NCBI RefSeq assembly: GCF_013155295.1
Contig: NZ_JABJXT010000007.1
Span: forward strand, 168,046 to 232,045
Reading direction: 5' to 3'
From: Pseudogemmobacter hezensis
GTDB lineage: Bacteria; Pseudomonadota; Alphaproteobacteria; Rhodobacterales; Rhodobacteraceae
DNA: 64,000 nucleotides
Shown: positions 25,663 to 34,703 of the stretch, in pieces
Layout of the letters: every line of letters begins with the position of its first letter
Numbering within the stretch: position 1 is the stretch's first letter
The notes under the pieces: generated by a model
The model's input: the letters and a program-made list of their open reading frames with translations, nothing else
The model's database searches: none
Told to the model about the DNA's origin: nothing
Program-made: the position numbers and the translations under genes

Positions 25663-26715
25663 ATGGCAAGTATGGGCGGGACGGCGGTCGATGTCACGGT
25701 CAGAGGGGCGGGGATCTTCGGCCTTTCCACCGCCTGGGCGCTGGTGAGGCGCGGCGCGGCGGTGCGGGTGATCGAGACGCGGTCGATCGGGGCAGGGGCC
25801 TCGGGCGGGATCGTGGGGGCGCTGGCCCCGCATGCGCCGGAAAAATGGAACCCGATGAAGGCGTTTCAGTTTCAAAGCCTGACCATGGCCGCGTCCTGGT
25901 GGGAAGATGTGCAGCGCCAGGGCGGGCTGGACCCGCTTTATGCCCGCAGCGGCCGGGTGCAGGCGGTGGCCGACGCGCCCGCACTTTTGCTGGCGCAGGA
26001 ACGGGCAGAGGCGGCCAGAACGCTGTGGCAGGGCCAGGCCGAATGGCAGCTGGTGGCGGCCAGTGGTGACAGGAATGAACCCCATGCGCCCGGCGGCTGT
26101 CTGATCCGCGACAGCCTGACCGCAAGGATTGCCCCGCGTGCGGCTTGCGCGTCACTGGTGGCGGCGCTGCAGGCCAGGGGGGCAGAGATTGTGATCGGCG
26201 AGGCCCCGGATGAGGGCCAGGTCGTGCATGCAACCGGGGTCGATGGGCTGCAGACCCTGTCCGAGGCCTTCGGGCAAAAGCTGGGCGGCGGTGTCAAAGG
26301 GCAGGCGGTCTTGCTGGATTATGACGCCCGCCACGCCCCCCAGGTCTATGCGCCGGGCCTGCATATCGTGTTTCACGGCGATGGCACCACGGCCATCGGC
26401 TCGACCAGCGAATCGACCTGGGACGCGCCTGGCCCCGATGCCCAATGCGACGCGCTGCTGGCCGGGGCCATCCGCGTCCTGCCCGCGCTTGCCGATGCCC
26501 CGTTGCTGGAGCGATGGGCCGGGATCCGGCCCAGGGCAAAGAGCCGCTCGCCGCTGGTTGGGCCATGGCCGGGCCGGCCGGGGCATTTCCTGGCCAATGG
26601 CGGCTTTAAAACCGGCTTTGGCATGGCGCCGCTTTGTGCCGAACTGCTGGCGCAGCTGATCCTGGAGGGGGCCGCCCCGCTGCCGCCCGCCTTCCTGCCC
26701 GAGGCGCTGATCTGA
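25663..26715 (+). CDS. FAD-dependent DAO-type oxidoreductase (possible MnmC oxidase half)
   Basis: The ATG at 25663 gives 350 residues; ATG 25672 is an alternative. The dinucleotide-binding motif VTVRGAGIFGLSTAWALVRRGAAV is at the N-terminus, and the C-terminal FAD segment reads FLANGGFKTGFGMAP. The family (glycine oxidase/D-amino-acid oxidase/MnmC-C) removes carboxymethyl or amino groups. Divergent linkage to mnmD, 52 bp away, suggests it is the counterpart of the E. coli MnmC oxidase domain that converts cmnm5U to nm5U. That role is inferred from context. Confidence 0.8.
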   Translation: MASMGGTAVDVTVRGAGIFGLSTAWALVRRGAAVRVIETRSIGAGASGGIVGALAPHAPEKWNPMKAFQFQSLTMAASWWEDVQRQGGLDPLYARSGRVQAVADAPALLLAQERAEAARTLWQGQAEWQLVAASGDRNEPHAPGGCLIRDSLTARIAPRAACASLVAALQARGAEIVIGEAPDEGQVVHATGVDGLQTLSEAFGQKLGGGVKGQAVLLDYDARHAPQVYAPGLHIVFHGDGTTAIGSTSESTWDAPGPDAQCDALLAGAIRVLPALADAPLLERWAGIRPRAKSRSPLVGPWPGRPGHFLANGGFKTGFGMAPLCAELLAQLILEGAAPLPPAFLPEALI

Positions 26716-26800
26716 GCGCGAAAGCCGCTGCGGCCTGGGCTCGCTGTGCCCGTGTTATAACCCTGTGTCATATACCCTGTGCCACAAACCCTCTGTGGCC

Positions 26801-26856
26801 CAATGCCTTGCCGACAATGCCTTGCTCCCAATGCCTTGCCCCCAATGTCTTGCTCC
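26801..26856. repeat. Tandem repeat, 14 bp x 4
   Basis: Four contiguous units of type CAATGCCTTGCTCC (26801, 26815, 26829 and 26843) differ at 1-3 positions. They lie between the FAD oxidase and the DMT transporter, ending 45 bp before the transporter ATG. Confidence 0.95.
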
Positions 26857-26901
26857 TTGCGCCCGGTCATGCTCTGAACAGGCAAAGCCAGGAGAGTTCC
26901 C

Positions 26902-27834
26902 ATGCGCCCCTTGCGCGGTATCGCCTATAAAATCGGCTCGGTCCTGATCTTCATTCTGATGTCAGCGCTGATCAAAACCACATCCGGGCGGGTGCCGGGC
27001 GGCGAGGCGGTGTTCTTCCGCTCATTCTTTGCGATCCCGGTGATCGTGGCCTGGCTGGCGCTGCGCGGCGAGTTGCGCACCGGCTTTTATACCGCCAATC
27101 CGATGGGCCATGTCTGGCGCGGCTTTGCGGGGACGATGGCGATGGGCCTGGGCTTTGCGGGCCTGGCCTATCTGCCCTTCCCCGAGGTCACCGCCATCGG
27201 CTATGCCGCGCCTTTGCTGACGGTGGTCTTTGCCGCGATGTTCCTGGGCGAGGATGTGCGGCTTTTCCGCATTGCCATGGTGCTGACCGGGCTGATCGGC
27301 GTGCTGATCGTGATCGCGCCCCGTCTCAGCGTGCTGCAGGGCGTTGAGGGGGCGGCAGGCGGCGGCCATGCCCAGGCCTTTGGCGCAAGCCTTGTGCTTT
27401 GCGGCGCGGTTTTTGCGGCGCTGGCCCAGGTCTTTATCCGCAAGCTGGTGGCCACCGAGAAAACCGCGACAATCGTCTTCTGGTTCTCGGTGACGGCGAC
27501 GGGCCTGTCGCTTTTCACCATTCCCTTTGGCTGGGTCTGGCCGACGCCCGTTGAAGCCGCGACGCTGATCGCCGCCGGGCTGTTGGGGGGCGTGGGGCAG
27601 ATCCTGCTGACCTCGGCCTACCGCGAGGCCGATGCCTCGGTGGTGGCCCCTTTCGACTATGCCTCGATGATCTTCGCGCTGGCGATTGGCTGGTTCGTCT
27701 TTGCCGAGGTGCCAACCCGGACCATGCTGGGTGGCGCGGTTCTGATCATCTTCGCGGGCATGATGATCATCTGGCGCGAGCGCAGGCTGGGTCTGGAACG
27801 CGCCCGCCAGCGCAAGGCCATGAGCCCACAATAA
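26902..27834 (+). CDS. DMT/EamA-family transporter
   Basis: The 310-residue protein starts at an ATG with AGGAGA upstream and has about ten hydrophobic helices in two EamA halves, such as GSVLIFILMSALIKTTSG at the N-terminus and FALAIGWFVFAEVP near the C-terminus. Such proteins export metabolites or drugs across the inner membrane; the substrate is unknown. The C-terminal tail is basic (RERRLGLERARQRK). It converges with trpA. Confidence 0.88.
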   Translation: MRPLRGIAYKIGSVLIFILMSALIKTTSGRVPGGEAVFFRSFFAIPVIVAWLALRGELRTGFYTANPMGHVWRGFAGTMAMGLGFAGLAYLPFPEVTAIGYAAPLLTVVFAAMFLGEDVRLFRIAMVLTGLIGVLIVIAPRLSVLQGVEGAAGGGHAQAFGASLVLCGAVFAALAQVFIRKLVATEKTATIVFWFSVTATGLSLFTIPFGWVWPTPVEAATLIAAGLLGGVGQILLTSAYREADASVVAPFDYASMIFALAIGWFVFAEVPTRTMLGGAVLIIFAGMMIIWRERRLGLERARQRKAMSPQ

Positions 27835-27851
27835 GCCCGCGCAGAGATGAA

Positions 27852-27887
27852 AAAAGGGGCCGCAGCCTTCGCTACAGCCCCCTTATA
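27852..27887. terminator. Terminator between eamA-type gene and trpA
   Basis: AAAGGGGC at 27853-27860 pairs with GCCCCCTT at 27877-27884 (one extra C), flanked by an A6-run on one side and a T/A-rich stretch on the other. It can act for both convergent genes. Confidence 0.65.
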
Positions 27888-27910
27888 TGATCGCAATGTA
27901 ACGCGGATCC

Positions 27911-27949
27911 GCCCGATCAGGCCGCCCGATCAGGCCGCCCGATCAGGCC
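27911..27949. repeat. Perfect tandem repeat over the trpA stop, 13 bp x 3
   Basis: Three identical copies of GCCCGATCAGGCC (27911, 27924 and 27937) are present. The TGA stop of trpA (27943-27945 on the minus strand) lies in the third unit, so the gene's last codon and stop are part of the array. Confidence 0.97.
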
Positions 27950-28734
27950 GAATGCGCACCGGCGGCCAGGGCTGCCACCTGCGCCAGGATCTCAGCGGTA
28001 TCGCGCTTTTCACCAACGCTTTTCACAATGGCCGAGCCGACCACGCAGCCATCGGCGACCCCGGCAATCGCCTTCGCCGATTCGGGCGTCGAGATGCCAA
28101 AGCCGACGATCACCGGCAGATCGGTCTTTGCCTTGATCCGGGCCACCTCGGGCGCGACATCGGCCGCCTCGGCGGCAGCGCCCCCGGTGATCCCGGTGAT
28201 CGAGACGTAATAGACAAAGCCCGAGGTGTTTTGCAGCACCTTTGGCAGGCGGCGGTCATCGGTGGTGGGGGTGGCAAGGCGGATAAAGTTCAGCCCCGCC
28301 TTTTGCGCCGGAATGCACAGCTCTTCATCTTCTTCGGGCGGCAGATCGACGACGATCAGCCCGTCGATCCCGGCCTCGGACGCGTCCTTCAGGAAGCGGT
28401 CAACGCCATGGGAATAGATCGGATTGTAATAGCCCATCATCACGATGGGGGTGGACTGGTCGCCCTCACGGAAGGCCCGCGCCATGGACAGCACGCGCTG
28501 CAGCGTCATGCCCGCCTCAAGCGCCCGCTGGCCTGCGGCCTGAATGGTCGGACCATCGGCCATCGGATCGGTGAAGGGCATGCCCAGCTCGATGATATCG
28601 ACGCCCGCACCCGGCAGGCCCTTCATCAGCGCAAGCGAGGTTGCCTCATCCGGGTCGCCCGCCATGATGTAAGAGACGAAAGCCTTTTTCCCCTCGGCCC
28701 GCAGCCGTGCGAATGCCTTGTCGATCCGTGTCAT
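27943..28734 (-). CDS. trpA: Tryptophan synthase alpha subunit
   Basis: A start at 28734 ([18 protein letters not shown]) with GGGAGAGA upstream gives 263 residues; the ORF extends 9 codons further without support. It cleaves indole-3-glycerol phosphate to indole and G3P in the TrpA2B2 complex. Catalytic Glu is in [16 protein letters not shown], catalytic Asp in [11 protein letters not shown], and the phosphate site in [10 protein letters not shown] and [10 protein letters not shown]. trpB is not adjacent in this window. Its stop codon is embedded in a 13-bp tandem repeat. Confidence 0.97.
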   Translation of the reverse strand: MTRIDKAFARLRAEGKKAFVSYIMAGDPDEATSLALMKGLPGAGVDIIELGMPFTDPMADGPTIQAAGQRALEAGMTLQRVLSMARAFREGDQSTPIVMMGYYNPIYSHGVDRFLKDASEAGIDGLIVVDLPPEEDEELCIPAQKAGLNFIRLATPTTDDRRLPKVLQNTSGFVYYVSITGITGGAAAEAADVAPEVARIKAKTDLPVIVGFGISTPESAKAIAGVADGCVVGSAIVKSVGEKRDTAEILAQVAALAAGAHSA

Positions 28735-28880
28735 CAGCGTCTCTCCCGTCCCCGTCATCACGCGCAGTCCCGGGTCAGGCCCCAGGCTTTGTAAACGGTT
28801 TGCCGAAGCTGGGATGGAAAGGCAATGGGCCAGGAGGGCAGAAATGGCGCGCTCAGGGCGGGCAGGGGCAGCGGGATGGA

Positions 28881-28912
28881 AAAAACGCGCAGGGATGCGG
28901 CACCTGCGCGTT
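28881..28912 (-). terminator. Rho-independent terminator downstream of the RTX gene
   Basis: On the minus strand a perfect 10-bp stem (AACGCGCAGG/CCTGCGCGTT, at 28903-28912 and 28884-28893) with a 9-nt loop is followed by six T residues. It lies about 100 bp after the RTX stop and before trpA. Confidence 0.88.
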
Positions 28913-28979
28913 GTGTTCGCCAGTCGTGACCGCAGCGGCGGCCTGGCCGCTGCAGTTGTTTGCAGGTTAAAGCCGCCCC

Positions 28980-29021
28980 GATCACAGCACCAGGATCACA
29001 GAACCCGGATCACAGAACCAG
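28980..29021. repeat. Tandem repeat over the RTX stop, 14 bp x 3
   Basis: Units GATCACAGCACCAG, GATCACAGAACCCG and GATCACAGAACCAG (28980, 28994 and 29008) include the RTX stop (29010-29012) and the final LVL codons in the last unit. Confidence 0.95.
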
Positions 29022-30932
29022 GAAATCCGAGGCCGTGATGGTCGGCGCACCGCTGAGCGTGGCGAAATGCACCGCAGCCGCGCCGCCCGCCCCATCGGCA
29101 TCATAAAACAACCGGCCCGTGGGCTTGTCGTAAAGGATGCGATGCTCTGCAGTGGTGGCGGTCAGGCTATTGGCAAAGGCCGAAGCCGCCAGCGTGCCAA
29201 GTTCAAGCGAGGCAAAGACCTGGCTGACCAGCAGGATCGTATCATCCGCCGCGTTGAAGCCGTCAATTCGGTCGACATTGGCGGCAACCAGCGGCGCGGA
29301 GAAGCGGAAGGTATCCATTCCGTCACCGCCATTGAGGATATCCTGCCCCAGCCCGCCATCCAGCGTATCATTGCCCGAGCGCCCGTGCAGATTGTCGTTC
29401 CCGGCCCCGCCGATCAGCTGATTGTGCTGCGCATCGCCATTCAGCGTATCTGCGAAATTGCTGCCGATAATCGTCTCAATGGAAGAGAACGTATCGCCCG
29501 CCGCATTCTGGGTATTGGTTGCGGGCAGCAGCATATCAACGCGCAACCCGGTTGTTGCCTGCGAATAATCAACCACATCACGCCCGTCGCCGCCGAAGAA
29601 CTGATCCGCCCCGGCACTGCCGAACATCGTATCATTGCCCGTGCCGCCATAAAGCGTATCAGCGCCGCCACCGCCATAAATCCGGTCATCGCCTGCGCCG
29701 CCGTAAATCGCATTGGCTGCGGTATTGCCAAGCAGGAAATCATCAAAATCAGAGCCAATCAGCCCCTCGATATTGCTGTAGGTATCACCGGCAGCTTCGC
29801 CAGTGTTTGAAGAGGGGGATGCAAGAGACGCAAAAACCCAATCCGAGGCAGTCTGATAAGAGGCGAAATCAAAGCCCGCATCACCAAACAGCTGATCTGC
29901 GCCAAGGCCGCCAATCAATGTGTCATCACCGGCGCCGCCATAAATTCTGTCATTGCCGCCACGGCCGTCGATAATGTCATTGCCGGCGGCACCCGCCATG
30001 ATATTGGCGATATTATTGCCACCCAGCACATCATCGAACTGGCTGCCATAAAGGTTCTCGATTGAGACATAGACATCGCCCGCCGCATATCCCGTATTAA
30101 GCGACGGATTAAGCAGATCGGCAACAACCCCGGTAACGGCATCGCTGTACAGGACATAATCATTGCCATCGCCACCATGCAGCGTATCGGCCCCGTCGCC
30201 GCCGATCAGCGTGTCATCGCCCTCCTGGCCGACCAGGCTGTCATTCCCGCCATGGCCAAGAATGCGGTCATTTCCGGCCCGTCCGGCAAAGGTATTGTCG
30301 CCTTCATCGCCCGTCAGCGTGTCATTATGGGCTGAACCGATCAGCCCCTCGATGCTGTCGAAAACATCGCCCGCCGCCTCTCCGGTATTTTGCGAGGGCT
30401 CTGTCAGCGAGACGACCACGCCCGATGCGGCAAATTCATAAGAGGCCGAGTCGATGCCGTCGCCGCCCTGCAGCGTGTCTGCGCCAATGCCGCCAAACAG
30501 CGTGTCATTGCCGCCGCCACCATGCAGCGCATCATTGCCGCCCAATCCGAAAAGGCGATCATTGAAATCAGACCCAATGACGATATCGGTATGCGCATTG
30601 CCCCGATAGGTGATCTGGGTGTCATAGATCGCTACGCTGAAAGTGCCGGTCGGGGCCGACCAGGCCTCATAATCATCAACCCAGTATTGGCCGTTATAAA
30701 CCGTGTTTGCGTCAAGATAAAAAGACGCATTAAGGTAGAGATATGGATCATGGGCATCCATATGGCTGTAATGTTCATTCATGAAAATCAGGTTGATCGA
30801 GCCCGAATAATAATAGGGGTCTCCAAAACCTTCGGTCTGTGACCAGTCGAGATACAGGTTGATCTCATATCCGTCATTGGTGAACGTCAGAATGTCGAAA
30901 TAAACCGGGGCAGAGAAACTGGCAGTCGGCAT
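29010..30932 (-). CDS. RTX (hemolysin-type calcium-binding repeat) secreted protein
   Basis: The 640-residue protein has an N-terminal aromatic, Asp-rich region of unknown type (1-about 110; no catalytic motif recognised). Four to five blocks of GGxGxDxL nonapeptides follow from about 125 to 560. Between the RTX blocks are four related modules of the form Y..A..GV....L..PS.NTG.AAGD...SIE.LIGS..(D/N)D.L. The C-terminal 100 residues resemble type I secretion signals and end in DFLVL. It should bind Ca2+ and leave the cell through a type I exporter, but no HlyB/D genes are here. Its role (adhesin, S-layer or matrix) is open. Confidence 0.85.
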   Translation of the reverse strand: MPTASFSAPVYFDILTFTNDGYEINLYLDWSQTEGFGDPYYYSGSINLIFMNEHYSHMDAHDPYLYLNASFYLDANTVYNGQYWVDDYEAWSAPTGTFSVAIYDTQITYRGNAHTDIVIGSDFNDRLFGLGGNDALHGGGGNDTLFGGIGADTLQGGDGIDSASYEFAASGVVVSLTEPSQNTGEAAGDVFDSIEGLIGSAHNDTLTGDEGDNTFAGRAGNDRILGHGGNDSLVGQEGDDTLIGGDGADTLHGGDGNDYVLYSDAVTGVVADLLNPSLNTGYAAGDVYVSIENLYGSQFDDVLGGNNIANIMAGAAGNDIIDGRGGNDRIYGGAGDDTLIGGLGADQLFGDAGFDFASYQTASDWVFASLASPSSNTGEAAGDTYSNIEGLIGSDFDDFLLGNTAANAIYGGAGDDRIYGGGGADTLYGGTGNDTMFGSAGADQFFGGDGRDVVDYSQATTGLRVDMLLPATNTQNAAGDTFSSIETIIGSNFADTLNGDAQHNQLIGGAGNDNLHGRSGNDTLDGGLGQDILNGGDGMDTFRFSAPLVAANVDRIDGFNAADDTILLVSQVFASLELGTLAASAFANSLTATTAEHRILYDKPTGRLFYDADGAGGAAAVHFATLSGAPTITASDFLVL

Positions 30933-31254
30933 GAGAGACCTCGTTACTTGGCAAAATAGAACAGGTGGGAAAGGGTGGCGAATATGCGTCTGTTCAGGGG
31001 CAGACGGATATCGGTCCCTGTAGGCGGCCTGAATGGCTGTCTGGCTGGCCAGGTTTTATGGTCGGACTTTGCGGTGACTTTGGTTCACAGACAAGTGATA
31101 TTTTCATGCAGTCCGGCCCATCTGTTCCAAAGCTGCGACAGGTGCCTTTGACTGCAGCTTTGACGGGCGCAGTGATAAAGACAGCCCGCGCAGACGGGGC
31201 TGCGCGGGCTGTTTTGGGGGTCAGGGGCATAATCTGCCCCGCTGTCAGCTGATC
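30933..31254. other. Intergenic region between the RTX gene start and fabI stop
   Basis: It holds the fabI terminator at 31181-31215 and probably the RTX promoter. No further gene is supported. Confidence 0.5.
31181..31215. terminator. Terminator downstream of fabI
   Basis: A perfect 13-bp stem (ACAGCCCGCGCAG at 31181-31193 with its complement at 31200-31212) has a 6-nt loop and TTTT on the plus side. It lies 40 bp beyond the fabI stop. Confidence 0.8.
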
Positions 31255-32043
31255 TCAGAGATTGTCCGACTGCGGAAAGCCCAGGATATGGAAGCCGCCA
31301 TCGACATGGATCGTCTCGCCGGTGGTCGCACGACCGTAATCCGAGCAAAGCCAGACCGCCGTGCCGCCGATGGTTTCCAGCGTGGCATTGGCGCGCAGGG
31401 GCGCGTTTTCCTCGGTATGACGGAAGGTCGCCCGCGCCCCGCCGATCGCCGACCCGGCCAGCGTTTTCATCGGGCCGGGGCTGATTGCGTTCACCCGCAC
31501 GCCTTGCGGGCCCAGGTCGTTCGCCAGATAGCGCGTCGCCGATTCCAGCGCCGCCTTGGCCACGCCCATCACGTTGTAATTCGGCGCGATCCGGGTAGAG
31601 CCCTGGAAGGTCAGGGTGATCAGGCTGCCGCCCTCGGGCATCAGCTCGGCGGCGCGGCGTGCCACGTCGATAAAGCTGTAGCACGAGATATTCATCGAAT
31701 TGAGGAAGTTCGCGCGGCTGGTATTGGTGAACCGCCCGGTCAGCTCATTCTTGTCGGAATAGGCGATGGCGTGGATCACGAAATCCAGGCTGCCCCACCG
31801 CTCTTTCAGGGTGGCGAAACAGGCGTCCAGCGAGGCCTCATCCGTCACATCGGCATCGACCAGAATGTCTGACCCGACCGAGGCCGCCAGTGGTTGCAGA
31901 CGTTTGCCAAAAGCCTCTCCCTGATAGGAAAAGGCCAGCTCTGCGCCTTCGGCGGCCAGCGCCGAGGCGATGCCCCAGGCGATAGAGCGTTCATTCGCAA
32001 CCCCCATCACGAGGCCGCGTTTACCCTGCATCAGTCCGGCCAT
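31255..32043 (-). CDS. fabI: Enoyl-[acyl-carrier-protein] reductase (NADH)
   Basis: This 262-residue short-chain dehydrogenase of the FabI type performs the last step of fatty-acid elongation. Visible are the GVANERSIAWGIA nucleotide loop, the active-site Tyr and Lys in YNVMGVAKAALE, and SPGPMKTLAGSAI. It is third in the leftward fabA-fabB-fabI run, 26 bp after fabB. Confidence 0.96.
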   Translation of the reverse strand: MAGLMQGKRGLVMGVANERSIAWGIASALAAEGAELAFSYQGEAFGKRLQPLAASVGSDILVDADVTDEASLDACFATLKERWGSLDFVIHAIAYSDKNELTGRFTNTSRANFLNSMNISCYSFIDVARRAAELMPEGGSLITLTFQGSTRIAPNYNVMGVAKAALESATRYLANDLGPQGVRVNAISPGPMKTLAGSAIGGARATFRHTEENAPLRANATLETIGGTAVWLCSDYGRATTGETIHVDGGFHILGFPQSDNL

Positions 32044-32069
32044 CGCGCCGCCCCCTTCGCGTCTTTAGG

Positions 32070-33299
32070 TTACCCGAGATATTTACTCATTACCAGGGTG
32101 GCATTGGTGCCGCCAAAACCGAAACTGTTCGACAATACGCCGTCAATCTCAACATTCTCACGAAGGCTGGTGACGATTTCGCCGGGCAGCAGCTCGGGGT
32201 CGGGCGTTTCCACATTGGCCGAGGCCGCGATAAAGCCCTTGTTCATCATGATCAGCGAATAGATCGCCTCATGCACCCCGGTCGCGCCCAGGCTATGGCC
32301 GGTCAGCGATTTGGTCGAGGCCACGGGCGGCGTCTTGCCCTCACCAAAGACGCGGCGGATCGCCTTCATCTCGGTGATATCGCCCACACCCGTCGAGGTG
32401 CCGTGGCTGTTCAGATAGTCGATCCGGCGGCCCTGGGGCAGGGTGGAAAGCGCCAGTTTCATCGAGCGCTCGCCGCCTTCGCCCGAAGGGGCCACCATGT
32501 CATAGCCGTCCGAGGTCGCGCCATAGCCGGTGACTTCGCCGTAGATCTTCGCGCCACGCGCCAGCGCATGGTTCAGCTCTTCCAGCACCACCAGACCGCC
32601 GCCGCCTGCGATCACAAACCCGTCGCGGTTGGCGTCATAGGTGCGCGATGCGCGCTCGGGCGTGTCGTTGTATTTCGACGACATCGCGCCCATCGCATCG
32701 AACAGACACGACAGCGTCCAGTCGAGTTCTTCGCCGCCGCCGGCGAAAACGATGTCCTGCTTGCCCATCTGGATCAGCTCTGCGCCATTGCCGATGCAAT
32801 GCGCCGAGGTCGAGCAGGCCGAGGTGATCGAATAGTTCACGCCCTTGATTTTAAAGGGTGTCGCCAGACAGGCCGAGGTCGTCGAGGACATGCCCTTGGT
32901 CACGCCAAACGGACCGATCCGCTTGGGGCTGCCGGTTTCCGCGACGATGTTATGCGCCTTGAAGAACGACTTGGTCGAGGGGCCGCCGGATCCGACGATG
33001 ATCCCGGTGCGCTCATTCGAGATGTCGCTTTCTTCCAGGCCGCTGTCTTTGATCGCCTGCTGCATGGCGATGTAGTTATAGGCCGCGCCATCGCCCATGA
33101 AACGCAGATCGCGTTTGTCGATATGGTCTTCGAACGTGATGTTCGGCTGACCATGCACCCGCGAGCGGAAGCCGCGCTCGGCATAGTCAGGGGCGAAAAC
33201 GATGCCGGATTTCCCGGCACGCAGGCTGGCTTCGACCTCGGCCACATCATTGCCGATAGGAGAGACGATGCCGAGGCCCGTGATGACAACGCGACGCAT
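32070..33299 (-). CDS. fabB: 3-oxoacyl-[acyl-carrier-protein] synthase I
   Basis: The 409-residue condensing enzyme has the Cys-His-His triad: Cys in [14 protein letters not shown], His in [11 protein letters not shown] and His in [12 protein letters not shown]. FabB elongates unsaturated intermediates made by FabA. It lies 24 bp after fabA with AAGGA before its ATG, so it is co-transcribed. Confidence 0.97.
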   Translation of the reverse strand: MRRVVITGLGIVSPIGNDVAEVEASLRAGKSGIVFAPDYAERGFRSRVHGQPNITFEDHIDKRDLRFMGDGAAYNYIAMQQAIKDSGLEESDISNERTGIIVGSGGPSTKSFFKAHNIVAETGSPKRIGPFGVTKGMSSTTSACLATPFKIKGVNYSITSACSTSAHCIGNGAELIQMGKQDIVFAGGGEELDWTLSCLFDAMGAMSSKYNDTPERASRTYDANRDGFVIAGGGGLVVLEELNHALARGAKIYGEVTGYGATSDGYDMVAPSGEGGERSMKLALSTLPQGRRIDYLNSHGTSTGVGDITEMKAIRRVFGEGKTPPVASTKSLTGHSLGATGVHEAIYSLIMMNKGFIAASANVETPDPELLPGEIVTSLRENVEIDGVLSNSFGFGGTNATLVMSKYLG

Positions 33300-33323
33300 A
33301 GGGGTATAGTCCTTAGCTGGAGA

Positions 33324-33833
33324 TCAGGAGGCCGAGAGGGCCACCTTCATGTCTTTCACCAGATAGATGGTCTCGCCATCCGCCTCGACGCGGCCATCCG
33401 CCACGCCCATGGTCAGGCGACGGGTCTGCACCGCCTTGGTGAAATCGACGTAATAACGAAGCATCTTGCGCTCGGGGCGCACCATGCCGGTGAGTTTGAC
33501 TTCGCCGACGCCAAGCGCGTAGCCGCGCCCTTCCCAGCCGCGCCAGCCCAGATTGAAGCCGGTCAGCTGCCACAGACCATCAAGGCCAAGGCAGCCCGGC
33601 ATGATCGGGTTGCCGGGGAAGTGGCAGGCGAAGAACCACAGATCGGGGTTGATATCGAACTCGGCCACCACATGACCCTTGCCATGTTCGCCGCCATCCT
33701 CTGAAATCTCAGTGATGCGGTCCATCATCAGCATGGGCGGCTCTGGCAGCTGGGCATTTCCGGGGCCGAAAAGCTCGCCTCTTGCGCAGGCAAGCAGGTC
33801 TTCGCGGTCGAATTTGTTCGGATAGCGCCCCAT
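33324..33833 (-). CDS. fabA: 3-hydroxydecanoyl-ACP dehydratase/isomerase
   Basis: The ATG at 33833 with GGAGACT upstream gives 169 residues, the usual FabA length; upstream in-frame starts to 33890 are not needed. The hot-dog dehydratase has catalytic His in [19 protein letters not shown]. It dehydrates and isomerises the C10 intermediate, branching into unsaturated fatty acids. It heads the fabA-fabB-fabI unit and is divergent from irr. Confidence 0.97.
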   Translation of the reverse strand: MGRYPNKFDREDLLACARGELFGPGNAQLPEPPMLMMDRITEISEDGGEHGKGHVVAEFDINPDLWFFACHFPGNPIMPGCLGLDGLWQLTGFNLGWRGWEGRGYALGVGEVKLTGMVRPERKMLRYYVDFTKAVQTRRLTMGVADGRVEADGETIYLVKDMKVALSAS

Positions 33834-33954
33834 AGTCTCCCCATTCTGTCTTTTGTATCTCTGCTTTCCTCTAACAGAGGCGGCAAACATAGGGCAAGGG
33901 TGCAGCGTCTGTTAGGGGCTGCGTGGCCGATATGGCGCAAATTGCGGTTTTTAA

Positions 33955-33984
33955 TTGAATCCCTGGCGGCTGGCATCCTATATT
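33955..33984 (+). promoter_or_regulatory. Candidate sigma-70-type promoter for irr
   Basis: TTGAAT at 33955-33960 and TATATT at 33979-33984 are 18 bp apart, in the irr/fabA divergent region, 117 bp before the irr ATG. Confidence 0.45.
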
Positions 33985-34100
33985 CACGAAAGCAACGCCC
34001 GGATGACAGTGGGCTGCATTGCCATGAGCTGCCTGTTCGCGTGTTTGTGAGGGGCGCAGCTCCTGGCAAAGCGGCCCGAGCGCAAGGGGGCAGGAGCGGG

Positions 34101-34547
34101 ATGGATATGGCTCAGACGGCAGAAATGGGTGCGCCTGATCGCGCGACGGAACGTGCGACCGAATGGTTGCAACGCGGCGGCTTGCGCCCGACGCGCCAGC
34201 GGATTGCGCTGGCCAGCCTGCTGGTGGGCGATGGTGAAGACCGCCATGTCACCGCCGAAAGCCTGTTCGAGATGGCAGGATGCGCCCAGGAAAAAGTAAG
34301 TCTGGCAACGGTTTACAACACTTTGCGCGCCTTTTGCGATGCGGGCCTCGTGAATGAGATCGTGGTCGATGGCGCCCGCAGCTATTTCGACACCCGCATC
34401 GACGATCATCCGCATTTCTATTGGGAAGACAGCGCGATCCTGACCGACGCCCCCAAAGAAGAGCTGGAACTGGCCCGCATCCCAACCCCGCCCAAAGGCA
34501 CCGAGGTCAGCCGCGTCGATGTGGTGATCCGCCTGCGCCGCAGCTGA
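34101..34547 (+). CDS. irr: Fur-family iron/heme response regulator Irr
   Basis: The ATG at 34101 with CAGGAGCGGG upstream gives 148 residues; the longer reading from 33900 would cross the promoter. The N-terminal winged helix contains LRPTRQRIALASLL and KVSLATVYNTLRAF. The dimerisation half has the Irr-type heme/metal motif DDHPHFYWED and no Cys-rich zinc sites of true Fur. Irr represses or activates iron-dependent pathways under iron limitation in Rhizobiales and Rhodobacterales. Adjacency to fabA is a recurrent alphaproteobacterial arrangement. Confidence 0.9.
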   Translation: MDMAQTAEMGAPDRATERATEWLQRGGLRPTRQRIALASLLVGDGEDRHVTAESLFEMAGCAQEKVSLATVYNTLRAFCDAGLVNEIVVDGARSYFDTRIDDHPHFYWEDSAILTDAPKEELELARIPTPPKGTEVSRVDVVIRLRRS

Positions 34548-34670
34548 GCCTTGCCGTGATCGGGCGTCCCTTGGGGGGCGGCCTGACCAGGGATTGACAA
34601 CACAGAGATTGATAGCACGGGGCGCGATAACCGGGGCGCTATAATAGGGAGGGGCGTTTGCCCGGCCCCT

Positions 34671-34703
34671 ATCAGCCCCCGATCAGCCCCCGATCAGCGC
34701 CCC
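34671..34703. repeat. Tandem repeat over the hyi-like stop, 11 bp x 3
   Basis: ATCAGCCCCCG occurs twice exactly (34671 and 34682) and a third diverged copy starts at 34693. The stop codon (34683-34685, minus strand) of the isomerase-like gene lies in the second unit. A looser repeat of GGGGCG and GATA motifs precedes it at 34600-34645. Confidence 0.93.

Noticed and set aside
26801..26856. CRISPR-like repeat array
   Set aside because: Units are only 14 bp and contiguous without spacers, and there are no cas genes.
33900..34100. 67-codon N-terminal extension of irr
   Set aside because: It would cross the putative promoter at 33955-33984, and a strong ribosome-binding site precedes ATG 34101.
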